Below, piece by piece: positions 16,488 to 25,703 of a stretch of 64,000 nt of DNA. The notes below the pieces were generated by a model. It saw only the letters and a program-made list of their open reading frames with translations, ran no database searches and was not told the origin of the DNA. The DNA is from Alkalihalophilus marmarensis DSM 21297 (GTDB taxonomy: Bacteria; Bacillota; Bacilli; Bacillales; Bacillaceae_D), in NCBI RefSeq assembly GCF_000474275.2, contig NZ_ATAE01000056.1, forward strand, positions 124,001-188,000, given 5' to 3'. The stretch's first letter is position 1. The number at the start of each line of letters is the position of its first letter. The position numbers were made by a program, and so were the translations under genes.

Positions 16488-17645
16488 GTGAGCGTAACAG
16501 AAGTCGTAAACTTAACAAGGGAACTCATTCAAATTCCTTCAGAAAACCCAACCGGAAATGAATTGGCTTGTGCGAGATATATTGAATCGTGGTTGAGAAG
16601 AATCAATGGAATTGAAGTGAGTGTTCACGAGGTAGAAGAGGGACGGTGTAATATAATCGCTGCTTATCATTCTTCGATGAAGACGAGTCGTCCCCTCGTC
16701 TTCATCGGTCACATGGATACGGTGCCGGTTGAAGGAGATTGGACGTACCATCCTTTTGGCGGACAAATTGTGGATGGAAAGCTTTATGGAAGAGGCGCCT
16801 GTGATATGAAAAGCGGTTTAGCTTGTGCCTTAATAGCTTTAAAAAATCTAGCTGAGGCGAAGGTTGAATTAGAACGGGATGTCGTTGTTATCGCAAGTAT
16901 TGATGAAGAAGGTCCTTATATGAAGGGGGCTGTCGCTTTAGAAAAAGAACATCTCATTCCAGAGGATGCTCTATTAGTAGCAATGGAGCCAACGAGCCTC
17001 ACCATGTCGACTTCACATAAAGGAACGATTTGGTATGAACTGAATGTTGAGGGAAAGAGTGCGCACGGCGGAAACGCACACTTAGGGGCAGATGCTGTAC
17101 ATGCCGCTTCTGAAGTGATCAGCCGCTTAAAGCAGCAGGTCGCAGCACTTCCTTATGATCATCCGATATTCGGTAAGCCTGCGATATCAGTAGGAAGTAT
17201 TAGGGGAGGACATAAAACAAATATGGTGGCAGGATCATGCCGGGTCGAGCTGGATTTCCGCCTCGTCCCACCGATGACAAAGGAAGAAGCAAATGCCATT
17301 ATGAAAGCATGTGTAAGGGAAGGGTGCGAGTCTGTACCAGGAACGAAAGCACTCATCAAGCACTACGGCTGGCAAAGGCCTCCTATTGAGACGGATGCTG
17401 ATAGTCCGCTTGTTAAAATGCTTGCTCAGAGCTATGAAAAAGTTAAAGGCGAGCGCATTAAGGAAACGGGATTCCCTGCTTATACAGATGTCAGCATGAT
17501 CAGTTTACGAAATGGAAATAAGGACATTATTGTCTTTGGTCCAGGGGATTTAGATCAAGCACACGCTGTGGACGAATACGTAGAAATTGATCAGCTTGAA
17601 GTATGTACAGAGGTATTGATGGAATTAGCCCGATCACAAGAGTGA
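16488..17645 (+). CDS. M20 family metallopeptidase (ArgE/DapE/ACY1-like deacylase)
   Basis: About 385 residues from GTG 16488; in-frame GTG 16476 is an alternative. Metal-binding blocks: 'FIGHMDTVPVEGDWTYHPFG', 'LYGRGACDMKSGLACAL' and 'ASIDEEGPYMKGA'. The lid domain has 'KSAHGGNAHLGADAVHAA', and near the C-terminus 'GFPAYTDVSM' and 'FGPGDLDQAHAVDEYVEI' supply the last ligands. Such enzymes remove acyl groups from amino acids or cut dipeptides. It follows the symporter by 27 bp and ends at a terminator overlapping its stop codon, closing the catabolic island. Confidence 0.87.
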   Translation: MSVTEVVNLTRELIQIPSENPTGNELACARYIESWLRRINGIEVSVHEVEEGRCNIIAAYHSSMKTSRPLVFIGHMDTVPVEGDWTYHPFGGQIVDGKLYGRGACDMKSGLACALIALKNLAEAKVELERDVVVIASIDEEGPYMKGAVALEKEHLIPEDALLVAMEPTSLTMSTSHKGTIWYELNVEGKSAHGGNAHLGADAVHAASEVISRLKQQVAALPYDHPIFGKPAISVGSIRGGHKTNMVAGSCRVELDFRLVPPMTKEEANAIMKACVREGCESVPGTKALIKHYGWQRPPIETDADSPLVKMLAQSYEKVKGERIKETGFPAYTDVSMISLRNGNKDIIVFGPGDLDQAHAVDEYVEIDQLEVCTEVLMELARSQE

Positions 17646-17657
17646 CCGGGCTTTTTT
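17628..17657 (+). terminator. Terminator overlapping the end of the M20 gene
   Basis: GCCCGATCAC and GTGACCGGGC pair (one mismatch) around AAGA, then TTTTTT. The left arm lies inside the coding region. Confidence 0.85.
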
Positions 17658-17671
17658 ATGAGCTTTTTCGA

Positions 17672-19015
17672 TTAAACAATTCCTAACGTATTAATAAATA
17701 CAATAATAATCACGATAGGAACAATATATTTCATTAAGAAAATCCAAAGAGAAAAGAACCCTTTAGCTAAACCATTGCCGCTCAAAAATTCCTGTTCCAT
17801 TAAACGCTTCTCCATTTTAAAGGAAATGAATAAAGCGATGAATAAGCAGCCAAGCGGCAGCATGATATTACTTACTAAAAAGTCGGTCGCATCAAAAATC
17901 GGTCTTCCAAAGAACGTGACATTTGATAGCAAGCCAAATCCGAGAATTGTTGGAATCCCTGCTAGAAATACAACCAGTCCAGTATAGCCAGTTACTTTCT
18001 TTCGACTGCGCTGATTGCTTTCTGTAAAAGCAGAAATGATGATCTCAAGTAAGCTAAAAGAGGAAGTAAGTGTAGCAAAGAGAAATAACAGCAAAAATAA
18101 GGCTAAGAAAAGTTCACCTAGAATCATTTCAGCAAAGACTGCAGGCAGGACAATGAACAATAGACCAGGTCCTTCTGTAGGCTCAAACCCTAAGGCAAAG
18201 ATAGCCGGGAAAATAGCAAGTCCTGCAAGTAAGGAGACAAATAGGTTCATTCCGACAACAGACGTAGCTGCTGATGGGATGCTTTCTTTTTTATCAAGGT
18301 ACGAACTATATGTAACTAAACATGAAAACCCGACAGCTAAGGCAAAAAAGGATTGTCCTAGTGCATAAAGCACGCCTTCGCTTGTTATTTTAGAGAAGTC
18401 TGGCTGTAAGAAGAAACGAACACCCTCACCTGCGCCTTCAAGGGTCAGTGAACGTGCAACTAAAATAAGAAAGAATACAAACAGCAAAGGCATAAGAAAT
18501 TTATTTGCTTTCTCAATTCCGTTTTTAATACCTAAAGACAAAACGAGTACATTAATAAGCATGAAAGCAAAGAGCCCGAGTAGTCCTATCCACGCTGTAC
18601 TGGTAACCATCCCGAATAAAGCCCCGTAATCAGGTGTATTGCCGATAATCTGCCCTGTAACGGCTAGGACTGTATAGGTTAATACCCATCCTCCCACCAC
18701 ACTATAAAACGAAAGAAGGAGAAAGCAGCCTAGTACACCGAACTTACCAATCCATGTCCAGCCGCTGTTTGGTGCAAGCTTTTTGTACGCTGTAACCGCT
18801 TCCTTTTTTGAACCGCGTCCAATTACAAATTCCGCAATCAGCATAGGAAGTCCAATCAGAAGTGTAAAGGCAATAAAGAGGAGGAAAAACGCTCCTCCGC
18901 CATTTGTGCCTGTTACATAAGGGAACTTCCATATGGCGCCAAGACCGATCGCGGCCCCGGCTGATGCGAGAATAAACCCTAGTTTAGATGACCATTGCTC
19001 TCGATGTTCTCCCAT
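17672..19015 (-). CDS. Neurotransmitter:sodium symporter family transporter, probable tryptophan importer
   Basis: 447 residues, eleven to twelve membrane segments. The family N-terminus is plain: 'SKLGFILASAGAAIGLGAIW' then 'KFPYVTGTNGGGAFFLLF', the LeuT-fold helix 1 Na+/substrate region. GGGGGAAATAAG precedes ATG 19015. It is the last gene after kynU-kynB-kynA on the same strand, 23 bp after kynA. Related NSS carriers such as TnaT move tryptophan with sodium. Tryptophan as cargo is inferred from the operon. Confidence 0.88.
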   Translation of the reverse strand: MGEHREQWSSKLGFILASAGAAIGLGAIWKFPYVTGTNGGGAFFLLFIAFTLLIGLPMLIAEFVIGRGSKKEAVTAYKKLAPNSGWTWIGKFGVLGCFLLLSFYSVVGGWVLTYTVLAVTGQIIGNTPDYGALFGMVTSTAWIGLLGLFAFMLINVLVLSLGIKNGIEKANKFLMPLLFVFFLILVARSLTLEGAGEGVRFFLQPDFSKITSEGVLYALGQSFFALAVGFSCLVTYSSYLDKKESIPSAATSVVGMNLFVSLLAGLAIFPAIFALGFEPTEGPGLLFIVLPAVFAEMILGELFLALFLLLFLFATLTSSFSLLEIIISAFTESNQRSRKKVTGYTGLVVFLAGIPTILGFGLLSNVTFFGRPIFDATDFLVSNIMLPLGCLFIALFISFKMEKRLMEQEFLSGNGLAKGFFSLWIFLMKYIVPIVIIIVFINTLGIV

Positions 19016-19038
19016 CTTATTTCCCCCTTAGTATGTTT

Positions 19039-19890
19039 TTAGATTTCAGTTCGTAAACTCCATAACTCAGGGAAGAAACGTTGATCAAGAACTTTTTTCA
19101 AGTAATTAACCCCGGAAGATCCACCTGTTCCTACTTTAAAGCCAATGATACGTTCTACGGTCTTCATGTGACGGAAACGCCATTGCTGCAGCCAATCTTC
19201 AATGTCTACTAACTTCTCAGCAAGCTGATATAAATCCCAATAATTTTCTACATCACGATAGACAGTAAGCCAAGCTTCTCTTACGCTGTCGTCTTCTTCA
19301 TATGGTTTTGAGTAATCACGATTCAACACTTCAGGATTAATTTTAAATCCAGCTTCAGCTAGCGCATCAATAGCTACATCATAAAGTCCAGGACCTTCGT
19401 AAGCCTCTTTTAATTGCTTGTGAAGCTCAGCATCTTTTTCATAAATCTTCAAGATATGAGGAGTCTTGTAGCCAAGAGCAAACTCAATTAAACGGTATTG
19501 ATACGACTGGAAGCCTGAAGCTTGACCAAGTGAATCTCTGAATTCCATATATTCAGCTGGTGTCAGAGTAGATAATACATCCCACGCTTGGATAATTTGT
19601 GATTGAATTTTAGATACACGAGCAAGCTGTTTAAAGGACGTCTGCATATCACCTGATTGGATAGAGTGAATCGCTGCATTTGTCTCATGCAAAATAAGCT
19701 TCATCCAAAGTTCACTGACCTGATGAATGACAATAAATAACATTTCATCATGATGATCAGATAATCGCTCTTGTCCAGATAAGATTTGATCGAGCTTAAG
19801 ATATTCGCCATACGTCATATTATTAATGAAATCAGTATGAATGCCTTTTTCATTGGCTGTCGTTTTTGTTGAATAAGACTCTTTTGTCAT
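19039..19890 (-). CDS. kynA: Tryptophan 2,3-dioxygenase
   Basis: About 283 residues. ATG 19890 is preferred to ATG 19896 because the AAAGGAG lies 7 nt before the second. This heme enzyme opens the indole ring of L-tryptophan to N-formylkynurenine. The family pattern is clear: '[14 protein letters not shown]', '[18 protein letters not shown]' (the IHQ His binds substrate), '[14 protein letters not shown]', and '[20 protein letters not shown]', whose His (about 241) is the heme ligand. First step of the pathway with KynB and KynU, lying 13 bp or so after kynB. Confidence 0.96.
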   Translation of the reverse strand: MTKESYSTKTTANEKGIHTDFINNMTYGEYLKLDQILSGQERLSDHHDEMLFIVIHQVSELWMKLILHETNAAIHSIQSGDMQTSFKQLARVSKIQSQIIQAWDVLSTLTPAEYMEFRDSLGQASGFQSYQYRLIEFALGYKTPHILKIYEKDAELHKQLKEAYEGPGLYDVAIDALAEAGFKINPEVLNRDYSKPYEEDDSVREAWLTVYRDVENYWDLYQLAEKLVDIEDWLQQWRFRHMKTVERIIGFKVGTGGSSGVNYLKKVLDQRFFPELWSLRTEI

Positions 19891-19909
19891 GTTCATTCTC
19901 CTTTAGAAT

Positions 19910-20542
19910 CTAAGATTGTTTGCGAATAACCGCCCGGACTGGACTTCCATCCCCTTCTCTAATAGGCAGAGGAAGGGCAATTAATTCATAATCACCGTCT
20001 TCTGCATGATCGAGCATAATATTTTCTAAAATCGCAATATCATTTTTAAGCAAGGCATGATGTCCTTCTAACTCCTTACTAACCGGATGGTCCACTGACG
20101 GCACATCTACTCCGATTAATTGGATCCCGCATTGCTTCAGGTGGTCGGCCCCGCACGGAGTCACGTACGGAAAGTCTTCCGGAAAATGAGCAGGATTATT
20201 TGGAACCGATGTTTTAACAAGGACTCTTGTGACACCTGATAAATCAAATTGGCTGAAGGCATGCTCGTCTAATTTCTCAAAAGCAGACGCATCAATAACA
20301 CGAGCTGAGCCTGTATACCGGTTAATATCAAGGTCAAGTACGCGAGCCCCGTCATTATCAAAATGGAATGGGGCATCAATATGTGTACCAGAGTGTAAGC
20401 TCATTGTCAGCTTACCAATATTCACTGAACCTGTTTGCTCTTTTGTATATTCGGTCACATAGTGAAAAGGGGTATCGCCAGGCCAATGGGCCAGTTTCTC
20501 ATCTAATGGCTGTGAAATATCAATCCATTGATTATCCTTCAT
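19910..20542 (-). CDS. kynB: Kynurenine formamidase (arylformamidase)
   Basis: 210 residues, cyclase-like metal-dependent fold. It hydrolyses N-formylkynurenine to kynurenine and formate. Metal-binding signature 'HSGTHIDAPFHF' at about 50-61, plus the conserved 'WPGDTPF' near the N-terminus and 'IGVDVPSVDHP'. The start codon overlaps the kynU stop (ATGA), so translation is probably coupled. Confidence 0.95.
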   Translation of the reverse strand: MKDNQWIDISQPLDEKLAHWPGDTPFHYVTEYTKEQTGSVNIGKLTMSLHSGTHIDAPFHFDNDGARVLDLDINRYTGSARVIDASAFEKLDEHAFSQFDLSGVTRVLVKTSVPNNPAHFPEDFPYVTPCGADHLKQCGIQLIGVDVPSVDHPVSKELEGHHALLKNDIAILENIMLDHAEDGDYELIALPLPIREGDGSPVRAVIRKQS

Positions 20543-21819
20543 CAGGCCACGACACCTCGCTTGTTTTCATACTTTTTATAGAGTTCATTGTCCATAATTT
20601 CTTTTAAGATCTGCACGCTGTTCCATACATCCATATAGGAATTGTAGAGGGCTACAGGTGCTAAACGAATTCCGTTAGGCGAACGGAAATCAGGGATTAC
20701 TCCTTTATCTTTCAATGCCTTACAAATACGAGCGGCTTCTGGATGTTCAATATATAAGTGGCCTCCGCGGCGCTCGTCTTCATCCGGGTTTCTAAATACA
20801 AAGCCGTACCCATCAAGCTCTTGGATCATGACATCTTTCATAAATCGAGTCATCTTTAGTGATTTTTCTCTAATTTTTTCAATGCCTGCTTCTTCAAATA
20901 TTTCAAGAGAGCCGAGGATCGGAGCAACACTTAATACGTGAGGAGTTCCAATTTGGAAAGCACCTGCATCATCAGCTGGTGTAAGTGTGTGCTCCATATC
21001 AAACTGCTTTTCTTTATGTGAGCTGAACCAGCCTGCTAACCCTGGCATTGTACCGAAATGCTTCTTATTCACATATAGTGCTCCAACAGAGCCGGGGCCG
21101 CCATTTAAGTGTTTATAGTTGCACCAAAAAGCAAAATCTACATCCCATTCGCTTAATTTATGAGGGATCGAACCAATCGAGTGGCAAAGGTCGAATCCAA
21201 TAAGGATGTTGCGCTTATGAGCCTCTTTGGTCAAACGTTTCATGTCTAGAATCTGCCCGCTCCGATAAAGAATACTTGGAAGCAAAATTAACGCTATGTC
21301 CTCAGTCATCGCTTCAATAATGTCGTCTTCATTTAAAGTGTGCCCGTCTTTACTCTTCACTTCAATTAAATGATCGTGGTAGTCTAGACCCTTTAACGTA
21401 ATTTGACTTTGCAGCGCATAAATATCACTTGGGAAGTTCAATTCATCAGCCAAAATTTTTGTGCGTCCTTCAACCGGCTTATAAAAGGTAGAAACTAATT
21501 GATGCAGATTGGTTGTCGTGGAACCGGTTACAATCACTTCTTCAGGTGCTGCTCCGACTAATGGAGCCATCTTATCTCCTACTGTTTCTGATAAATAGAA
21601 CCAAGGATTATCCCCATCAGTCCATCCGTCTATTCCAAGTGTCTTCCATGAATCTAACAGGTCCAGCAGGCTTTTTTCTGCCCGCTTAGATAGTAGTCCT
21701 AACGAGTTTCCATCTAAGTAAATGCTGTTTTTATTTAAATAAAATTCTTCTCTGAAACGTCCAAGTAGATCTTGTTGATCAAGCTCTAGCGCGTTGTCGG
21801 ATGTTAATTGTTTTGTCAT
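20542..21819 (-). CDS. kynU: Kynureninase
   Basis: 425 residues, PLP-dependent aspartate-aminotransferase fold. It cleaves kynurenine to anthranilate and alanine. Visible blocks: '[18 protein letters not shown]', '[14 protein letters not shown]' (phosphate binding), '[10 protein letters not shown]', and '[12 protein letters not shown]' with the Schiff-base Lys. First gene of the operon, preceded by AAGGAGGACC and a sigma-A promoter overlapped by TetR-type palindromes. No anthranilate-degrading genes lie in the window, so anthranilate may be excreted, reused or degraded elsewhere. Confidence 0.95.
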   Translation of the reverse strand: MTKQLTSDNALELDQQDLLGRFREEFYLNKNSIYLDGNSLGLLSKRAEKSLLDLLDSWKTLGIDGWTDGDNPWFYLSETVGDKMAPLVGAAPEEVIVTGSTTTNLHQLVSTFYKPVEGRTKILADELNFPSDIYALQSQITLKGLDYHDHLIEVKSKDGHTLNEDDIIEAMTEDIALILLPSILYRSGQILDMKRLTKEAHKRNILIGFDLCHSIGSIPHKLSEWDVDFAFWCNYKHLNGGPGSVGALYVNKKHFGTMPGLAGWFSSHKEKQFDMEHTLTPADDAGAFQIGTPHVLSVAPILGSLEIFEEAGIEKIREKSLKMTRFMKDVMIQELDGYGFVFRNPDEDERRGGHLYIEHPEAARICKALKDKGVIPDFRSPNGIRLAPVALYNSYMDVWNSVQILKEIMDNELYKKYENKRGVVA

Positions 21820-21881
21820 TATGGTCCTCCTTATTTCACTGATAAACTTATCGAGTGAAAAGTAAGAATACTTTTGATATT

Positions 21882-21911
21882 ATTGTATAAGAGAAACTGA
21901 CATGACGTCAA
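21882..21911 (-). promoter_or_regulatory. Sigma-A promoter of the kynUBA operon
   Basis: Minus strand: TTGACG (21911-21906), 18 bp, TACAAT (21887-21882). The -35 box lies inside the repeated palindromes described separately. Confidence 0.6.
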
Positions 21912-21924
21912 TGACATTATGTCA
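21898..21924. promoter_or_regulatory. Double operator-like palindrome for the TetR regulator
   Basis: Two 13-bp palindromes stand side by side: TGACATGACGTCA (21898-21910) and TGACATTATGTCA (21912-21924, perfect). Centres are 14 bp apart. They cover the -35 region of kynU and lie 39 bp before the TetR start, a usual place for autorepression. Confidence 0.7.
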
Positions 21925-21962
21925 GTGAAATGAATGAGAGAGTTATTAGGAGGAAGGCTGCA

Positions 21963-22571
21963 ATGAAGAAACGATCTGTTAGGGAAGAGAAGGCGATTCA
22001 GACACGAGGGCGCCTGCTTCAAGCTGCCGAAGACGTTTTTATTGAACAAGGATTTGTGAAAACGACCATTTCTCAAATTATTAAACATGCCGGATTAGGA
22101 TATGGCACTGCGTATGTTTATTTTCGGAATAAAGACGAATTATTTATAGAGCTTGTTGATGAATTAATGGATGCCTTTTATGAAGTGGGGGAACGTTCTT
22201 TTACCCCCGCTTCAACTAAAGAAGCAGCAGGTAGTATTAGAGAACAGGTTGAATTGTTTCTAACGCTTGCCCAAAAAGAAAGCCGTTTAATGAGCGTATT
22301 AAAAGAGGCAAGAGGCTCATCTGAAGTCATTGATGAAAAGTGGAATGAGATCCGTGAGCGTTTTATTAAAAGCATTACAAAAGATATCACCTTTGCTCAG
22401 ACAAATGGATTAGCTTCGCCGCGTCTTGACGCAGCGCTTATTGCAAGGGGATGGTTTTATGCCAATGAGATGTTCATGTGGGAATGTGTCACAGGAGAAT
22501 GTCGTCATTCAATTAAACAGTTAAGCGAACAACTGACAGAGCTTTATATGAATGGTCTGTATAGGAGCTAG
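21963..22571 (+). CDS. TetR/AcrR-family regulator, probable kyn operon repressor
   Basis: About 202 residues from ATG 21963, which has AGGAGGAAGG at the right distance; the upstream in-frame ATG 21930 has no such site. The N-terminal helix-turn-helix is typical: 'RGRLLQAAEDVFIEQGFVKT' then 'TISQIIKHAGLGYGTAYVYF'. The C-terminal two-thirds is a helical ligand-binding domain without a recognisable family. It is divergent from kynU across 143 bp holding two palindromes. Likely ligand: tryptophan or kynurenine (inference). Confidence 0.85.
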   Translation: MKKRSVREEKAIQTRGRLLQAAEDVFIEQGFVKTTISQIIKHAGLGYGTAYVYFRNKDELFIELVDELMDAFYEVGERSFTPASTKEAAGSIREQVELFLTLAQKESRLMSVLKEARGSSEVIDEKWNEIRERFIKSITKDITFAQTNGLASPRLDAALIARGWFYANEMFMWECVTGECRHSIKQLSEQLTELYMNGLYRS

Positions 22572-22648
22572 CTGAAAACATAACTCATGAATTAGCGCAC
22601 GGCCTCATATTCTGTTATATCGACTATTGGCGGGATGGAGGGAGACCT

Positions 22649-23839
22649 ATGCTTGTTCGGGTTAGACGAGGAGATAATTTGTGGTACTACAGCCAGTTGT
22701 TTCGGCTTCCGCTCCAATTAGTGATTGATTCAAATGGTGGGGTAAACCCTAATGCCTTGCAGGTTGGAGCACTGGCAAGAATCCCAGGATATACGATACA
22801 ATCTTACACCATTCAATCAGGAGATACATTTTGGACGCTTTCGAGAGAGTTTGGTCTGCCAATCGATTCTATCTTTTTGCTAAATCAGCAAACGAACCCT
22901 ACTATGCTTCAAGTTGGAACTAATTTACATCTCCCAAGAAGAGTCACAGCTAAAATAGCTGATATAACAGATGACTATCGATTTTCTAAAATGACTGCAG
23001 ACTTGGATCAATTAACTGAGATCTACCCCTTTATCCGAAGAAGAGTGATAGGAAGGAGTGTCATGGGAAAACCGATCGAAGAAATTAAGGTGGGTAATGG
23101 TCCAAAACGAGTTCATTTGAATGGCTCTTTCCATGCCCATGAATGGATTACAACGCCTGTATTAGTAGATTTCTTAAATGAGTACCTGCTTGCCATGACG
23201 AATCAGCAAACCATAAGAGAGATACCTGTTCTGCCATTTTACAATGAAGTAGAATTATCGATTGTCGCAATGGTTAATCCTGATGGAGTCGATTTAGTCA
23301 TTGATGGGCTTCCAGATGAGGAGCCATATAGAAGCGTTGTGCTTGAAATAAATAATGGGAGTACCGATTTTTCCGGCTGGAGAGCCAATATTCAGGGAGT
23401 TGATTTGAATAATCAGTATCCAGCTAATTGGGAAGAAGAAGCTGCGACAAAACCTGCTCAGCCTGCATCTAGAGATTTTCCTGGGTATGCTCCATTAACA
23501 GAACCGGAATCAATAGCTATTGCAGAACTTACAATAGATAGTGATTTTAGCCGGGTTCTCGCTTTTCATACACAAGGAGAGGTCATATTTTGGGGCTTTC
23601 AAGGGTTTGAACCGCCAGAGTCTGAAGTGATAGTAGAAGAGTTTGCTAGAGTGAGCGGATTTAGACCGATTCAGTATGTTGATAGTTATGCTGGGTACAA
23701 GGATTGGTTTATTGAACAGTGGAGAAGACCTGGGTATACAGTGGAACTCGGTTTAGGGGAAAACCCGCTTCCTTTTTCCGATTATCCGAAGTTATATGAA
23801 GGTGCACAAGCGATCATACTCGCTTCTTTGTATATGTAA
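22649..23839 (+). CDS. LysM-containing M14 zinc peptidase (gamma-D-glutamyl-L-diamino acid endopeptidase I type)
   Basis: 396 residues, no signal peptide. Two LysM modules (about 2-46 and 52-96; 'YTIQSGDTFWTLSREFGL') are followed by a carboxypeptidase-type domain. Zinc and catalytic residues are visible: His162 and Glu165 in 'FHAHEW', His307 in 'AFHTQG', Glu366 in 'YTVELG'. The layout and length match endopeptidase I of Lysinibacillus, which cuts the gamma-D-Glu to diamino acid bond of peptidoglycan stems, and YqgT of Bacillus. Without a signal peptide it probably acts on recycled muropeptides or within the sporulating cell. GATGGAGGGAG precedes ATG 22649. Confidence 0.88.
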   Translation: MLVRVRRGDNLWYYSQLFRLPLQLVIDSNGGVNPNALQVGALARIPGYTIQSYTIQSGDTFWTLSREFGLPIDSIFLLNQQTNPTMLQVGTNLHLPRRVTAKIADITDDYRFSKMTADLDQLTEIYPFIRRRVIGRSVMGKPIEEIKVGNGPKRVHLNGSFHAHEWITTPVLVDFLNEYLLAMTNQQTIREIPVLPFYNEVELSIVAMVNPDGVDLVIDGLPDEEPYRSVVLEINNGSTDFSGWRANIQGVDLNNQYPANWEEEAATKPAQPASRDFPGYAPLTEPESIAIAELTIDSDFSRVLAFHTQGEVIFWGFQGFEPPESEVIVEEFARVSGFRPIQYVDSYAGYKDWFIEQWRRPGYTVELGLGENPLPFSDYPKLYEGAQAIILASLYM

Positions 23840-23844
23840 GCAAG

Positions 23845-23877
23845 GTGATCAGGCTCCAATTGCCTGATCACTTTTCT
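23845..23877 (+). terminator. Terminator of the M14 peptidase gene
   Basis: GTGATCAGGC and GCCTGATCAC form a perfect 10-bp stem, then TTTTCTG. Confidence 0.85.
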
Positions 23878-23966
23878 GTGTATTCAAATTAGTTGAAATC
23901 TTTATTTTGAGGTATGATAGAAAGTAATCTTTCGTTTTACTAAGAAAAAGCCGGGGTGTCTAGATT

Positions 23967-25703
23967 ATGAGAAAGATTTTTTCGTTTATTAAGCCATATC
24001 GATTTCCGATGTGGATTGCCATTGTATTAATGTTAGTAGAGCTAGCAGTTGAACTTTTTCATCCCCTTCTATTAGCAAGGATTATTGATGAAGGTGTTGT
24101 TGCTGGAGATATAGATATAGTTATAAGGTGGGGGCTTATCATGATAGGGATGTCATTATTGGCTTTTCTATCAGGAGTGATTAATTCTTTTTATGCTGCC
24201 CATGTGTCGCAAAGTACAGGGTATGATTTAAGGCAGAGCATGTATACAAGAGTACAGTCATTTGCCTATTCTAAACTGCAAAATTTTGAAACCTCGTCTC
24301 TTATTACAAGAATGACAAATGATGTGACACAAATTCAAAATACGATATTTATGAGTTTGCGAATTATGATGCGAGCCCCGTTGCTGGTCATTGGGGGGAC
24401 CATTATGGCTTTTGTGGTGAATGCAAAGCTTGCGTTATTTCTTGTGGTCACAATCCCAATTCTTATCTTCTTTCTTATTTGGATGATGAAAAAGGGCGGC
24501 AGCATGTTTCGTGAAGTACAAAATAAGCTTGATCAACTGAATCATGTCATGCGCGAAAATTTAAAAGGAATACGCATTATAAAAGCTTTTGTACGTAGAA
24601 ACCATGAAGGAAAACGATTTAACAAGGACAATGAACGATTAAAAGATCAGACGATAAAAGCGCTGCGGTTAATGGAAGTGACCATGCCTGTCCTTTTATT
24701 GTTAATGAACGGTGCGATTATTGGGGTGCTCTGGTTTGGAGCGATCGATGTTGGGGCTAATCAAGCTCAAGTCGGTGAAGTAGTGGCAATTATTAATTAT
24801 GCAACAAGAATCACTTCAGCTTTGACGGTATTTTCAATGATCATCATCGTCTTTTCAAGAGCAAGAGCTTCAGCGGCCCGTATTGATGAGGTTCTCTCAA
24901 CTGAAACAGGAATGGAAGACGGAAGCATTGAGACAGCTATTGAACAAAGTAAACAGAGTGACAAACATATCGAATTTAATCATGTAACGTTTAACTATCC
25001 AAGAAGCCAAAAAGATGTCTTAAAGGATCTTTCCTTCTATGTGAAAAGAGGGGAAACAGTCGCTATATTAGGGGCAACGGGTTCAGGGAAGTCGAGCTTA
25101 TTCCAGCTCATTCCTAGGTTGTATGATCCGCAAAAAGGCTCCATTTCTATTGATGGGATCGACTTGCGGGAATGGGAAATGGGTAAGCTGCGCCAGGTGA
25201 TGGGTTATGTGCCGCAAGAATCCCTTTTGTTTACAGGTTCTATAAAAGAGAATCTAAGCTGGGGAAGAAAAGAAAGCACAGAAAGAGAGATGGAGGCATC
25301 TGCGAAAGCGGCTCAAATTCACGATACGATTGCTGCTCTACCAAAACAATATGAAACAAGAATTGGGCAAAAGGGTGTCAATCTCTCTGGAGGGCAAAAG
25401 CAAAGGATTTCGATTGCCAGAGCTCTTATCCGGCAGCCGCATATCCTGCTGCTCGATGATAGTACGAGCGCGCTTGATATGAAAACAGAAAGAAAGTTTT
25501 TGAAAGCATTAGAAGAATACCCTTGTACGACCCTTATTATTACACAAAAAATAAAGACCGCGATGGCAGCTGACCGGATTTTCCTTTTAGATCAAGGCCG
25601 GATGCTTGCTGAGGGATCGCATGAAGAACTGTTAAAGTACTCAGATCTTTACCAGCAGATCGCTCAATCTCAGCTAGGAAAGGAGGAGACACACCATGTT
25701 TGA
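23967..25703 (+). CDS. ABC exporter half-transporter (YfiB-like), degenerate ATP site
   Basis: 578 residues: six-helix ABC membrane domain (1-310) fused to an ATPase domain. Walker A 'GATGSGKSS', signature 'NLSGGQKQ'. Walker B reads 'ILLLDDSTSALD' with Asp in place of the catalytic Glu, and the switch reads 'ITQKIKTA' with Gln in place of His. This is the degenerate half expected in a heterodimeric exporter. The next gene overlaps by 8 bp and encodes the partner. The pair resembles YfiB/YfiC (578 and 603 residues here). Substrate not visible; drugs or lipids are usual. Confidence 0.9.
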   Translation: MRKIFSFIKPYRFPMWIAIVLMLVELAVELFHPLLLARIIDEGVVAGDIDIVIRWGLIMIGMSLLAFLSGVINSFYAAHVSQSTGYDLRQSMYTRVQSFAYSKLQNFETSSLITRMTNDVTQIQNTIFMSLRIMMRAPLLVIGGTIMAFVVNAKLALFLVVTIPILIFFLIWMMKKGGSMFREVQNKLDQLNHVMRENLKGIRIIKAFVRRNHEGKRFNKDNERLKDQTIKALRLMEVTMPVLLLLMNGAIIGVLWFGAIDVGANQAQVGEVVAIINYATRITSALTVFSMIIIVFSRARASAARIDEVLSTETGMEDGSIETAIEQSKQSDKHIEFNHVTFNYPRSQKDVLKDLSFYVKRGETVAILGATGSGKSSLFQLIPRLYDPQKGSISIDGIDLREWEMGKLRQVMGYVPQESLLFTGSIKENLSWGRKESTEREMEASAKAAQIHDTIAALPKQYETRIGQKGVNLSGGQKQRISIARALIRQPHILLLDDSTSALDMKTERKFLKALEEYPCTTLIITQKIKTAMAADRIFLLDQGRMLAEGSHEELLKYSDLYQQIAQSQLGKEETHHV

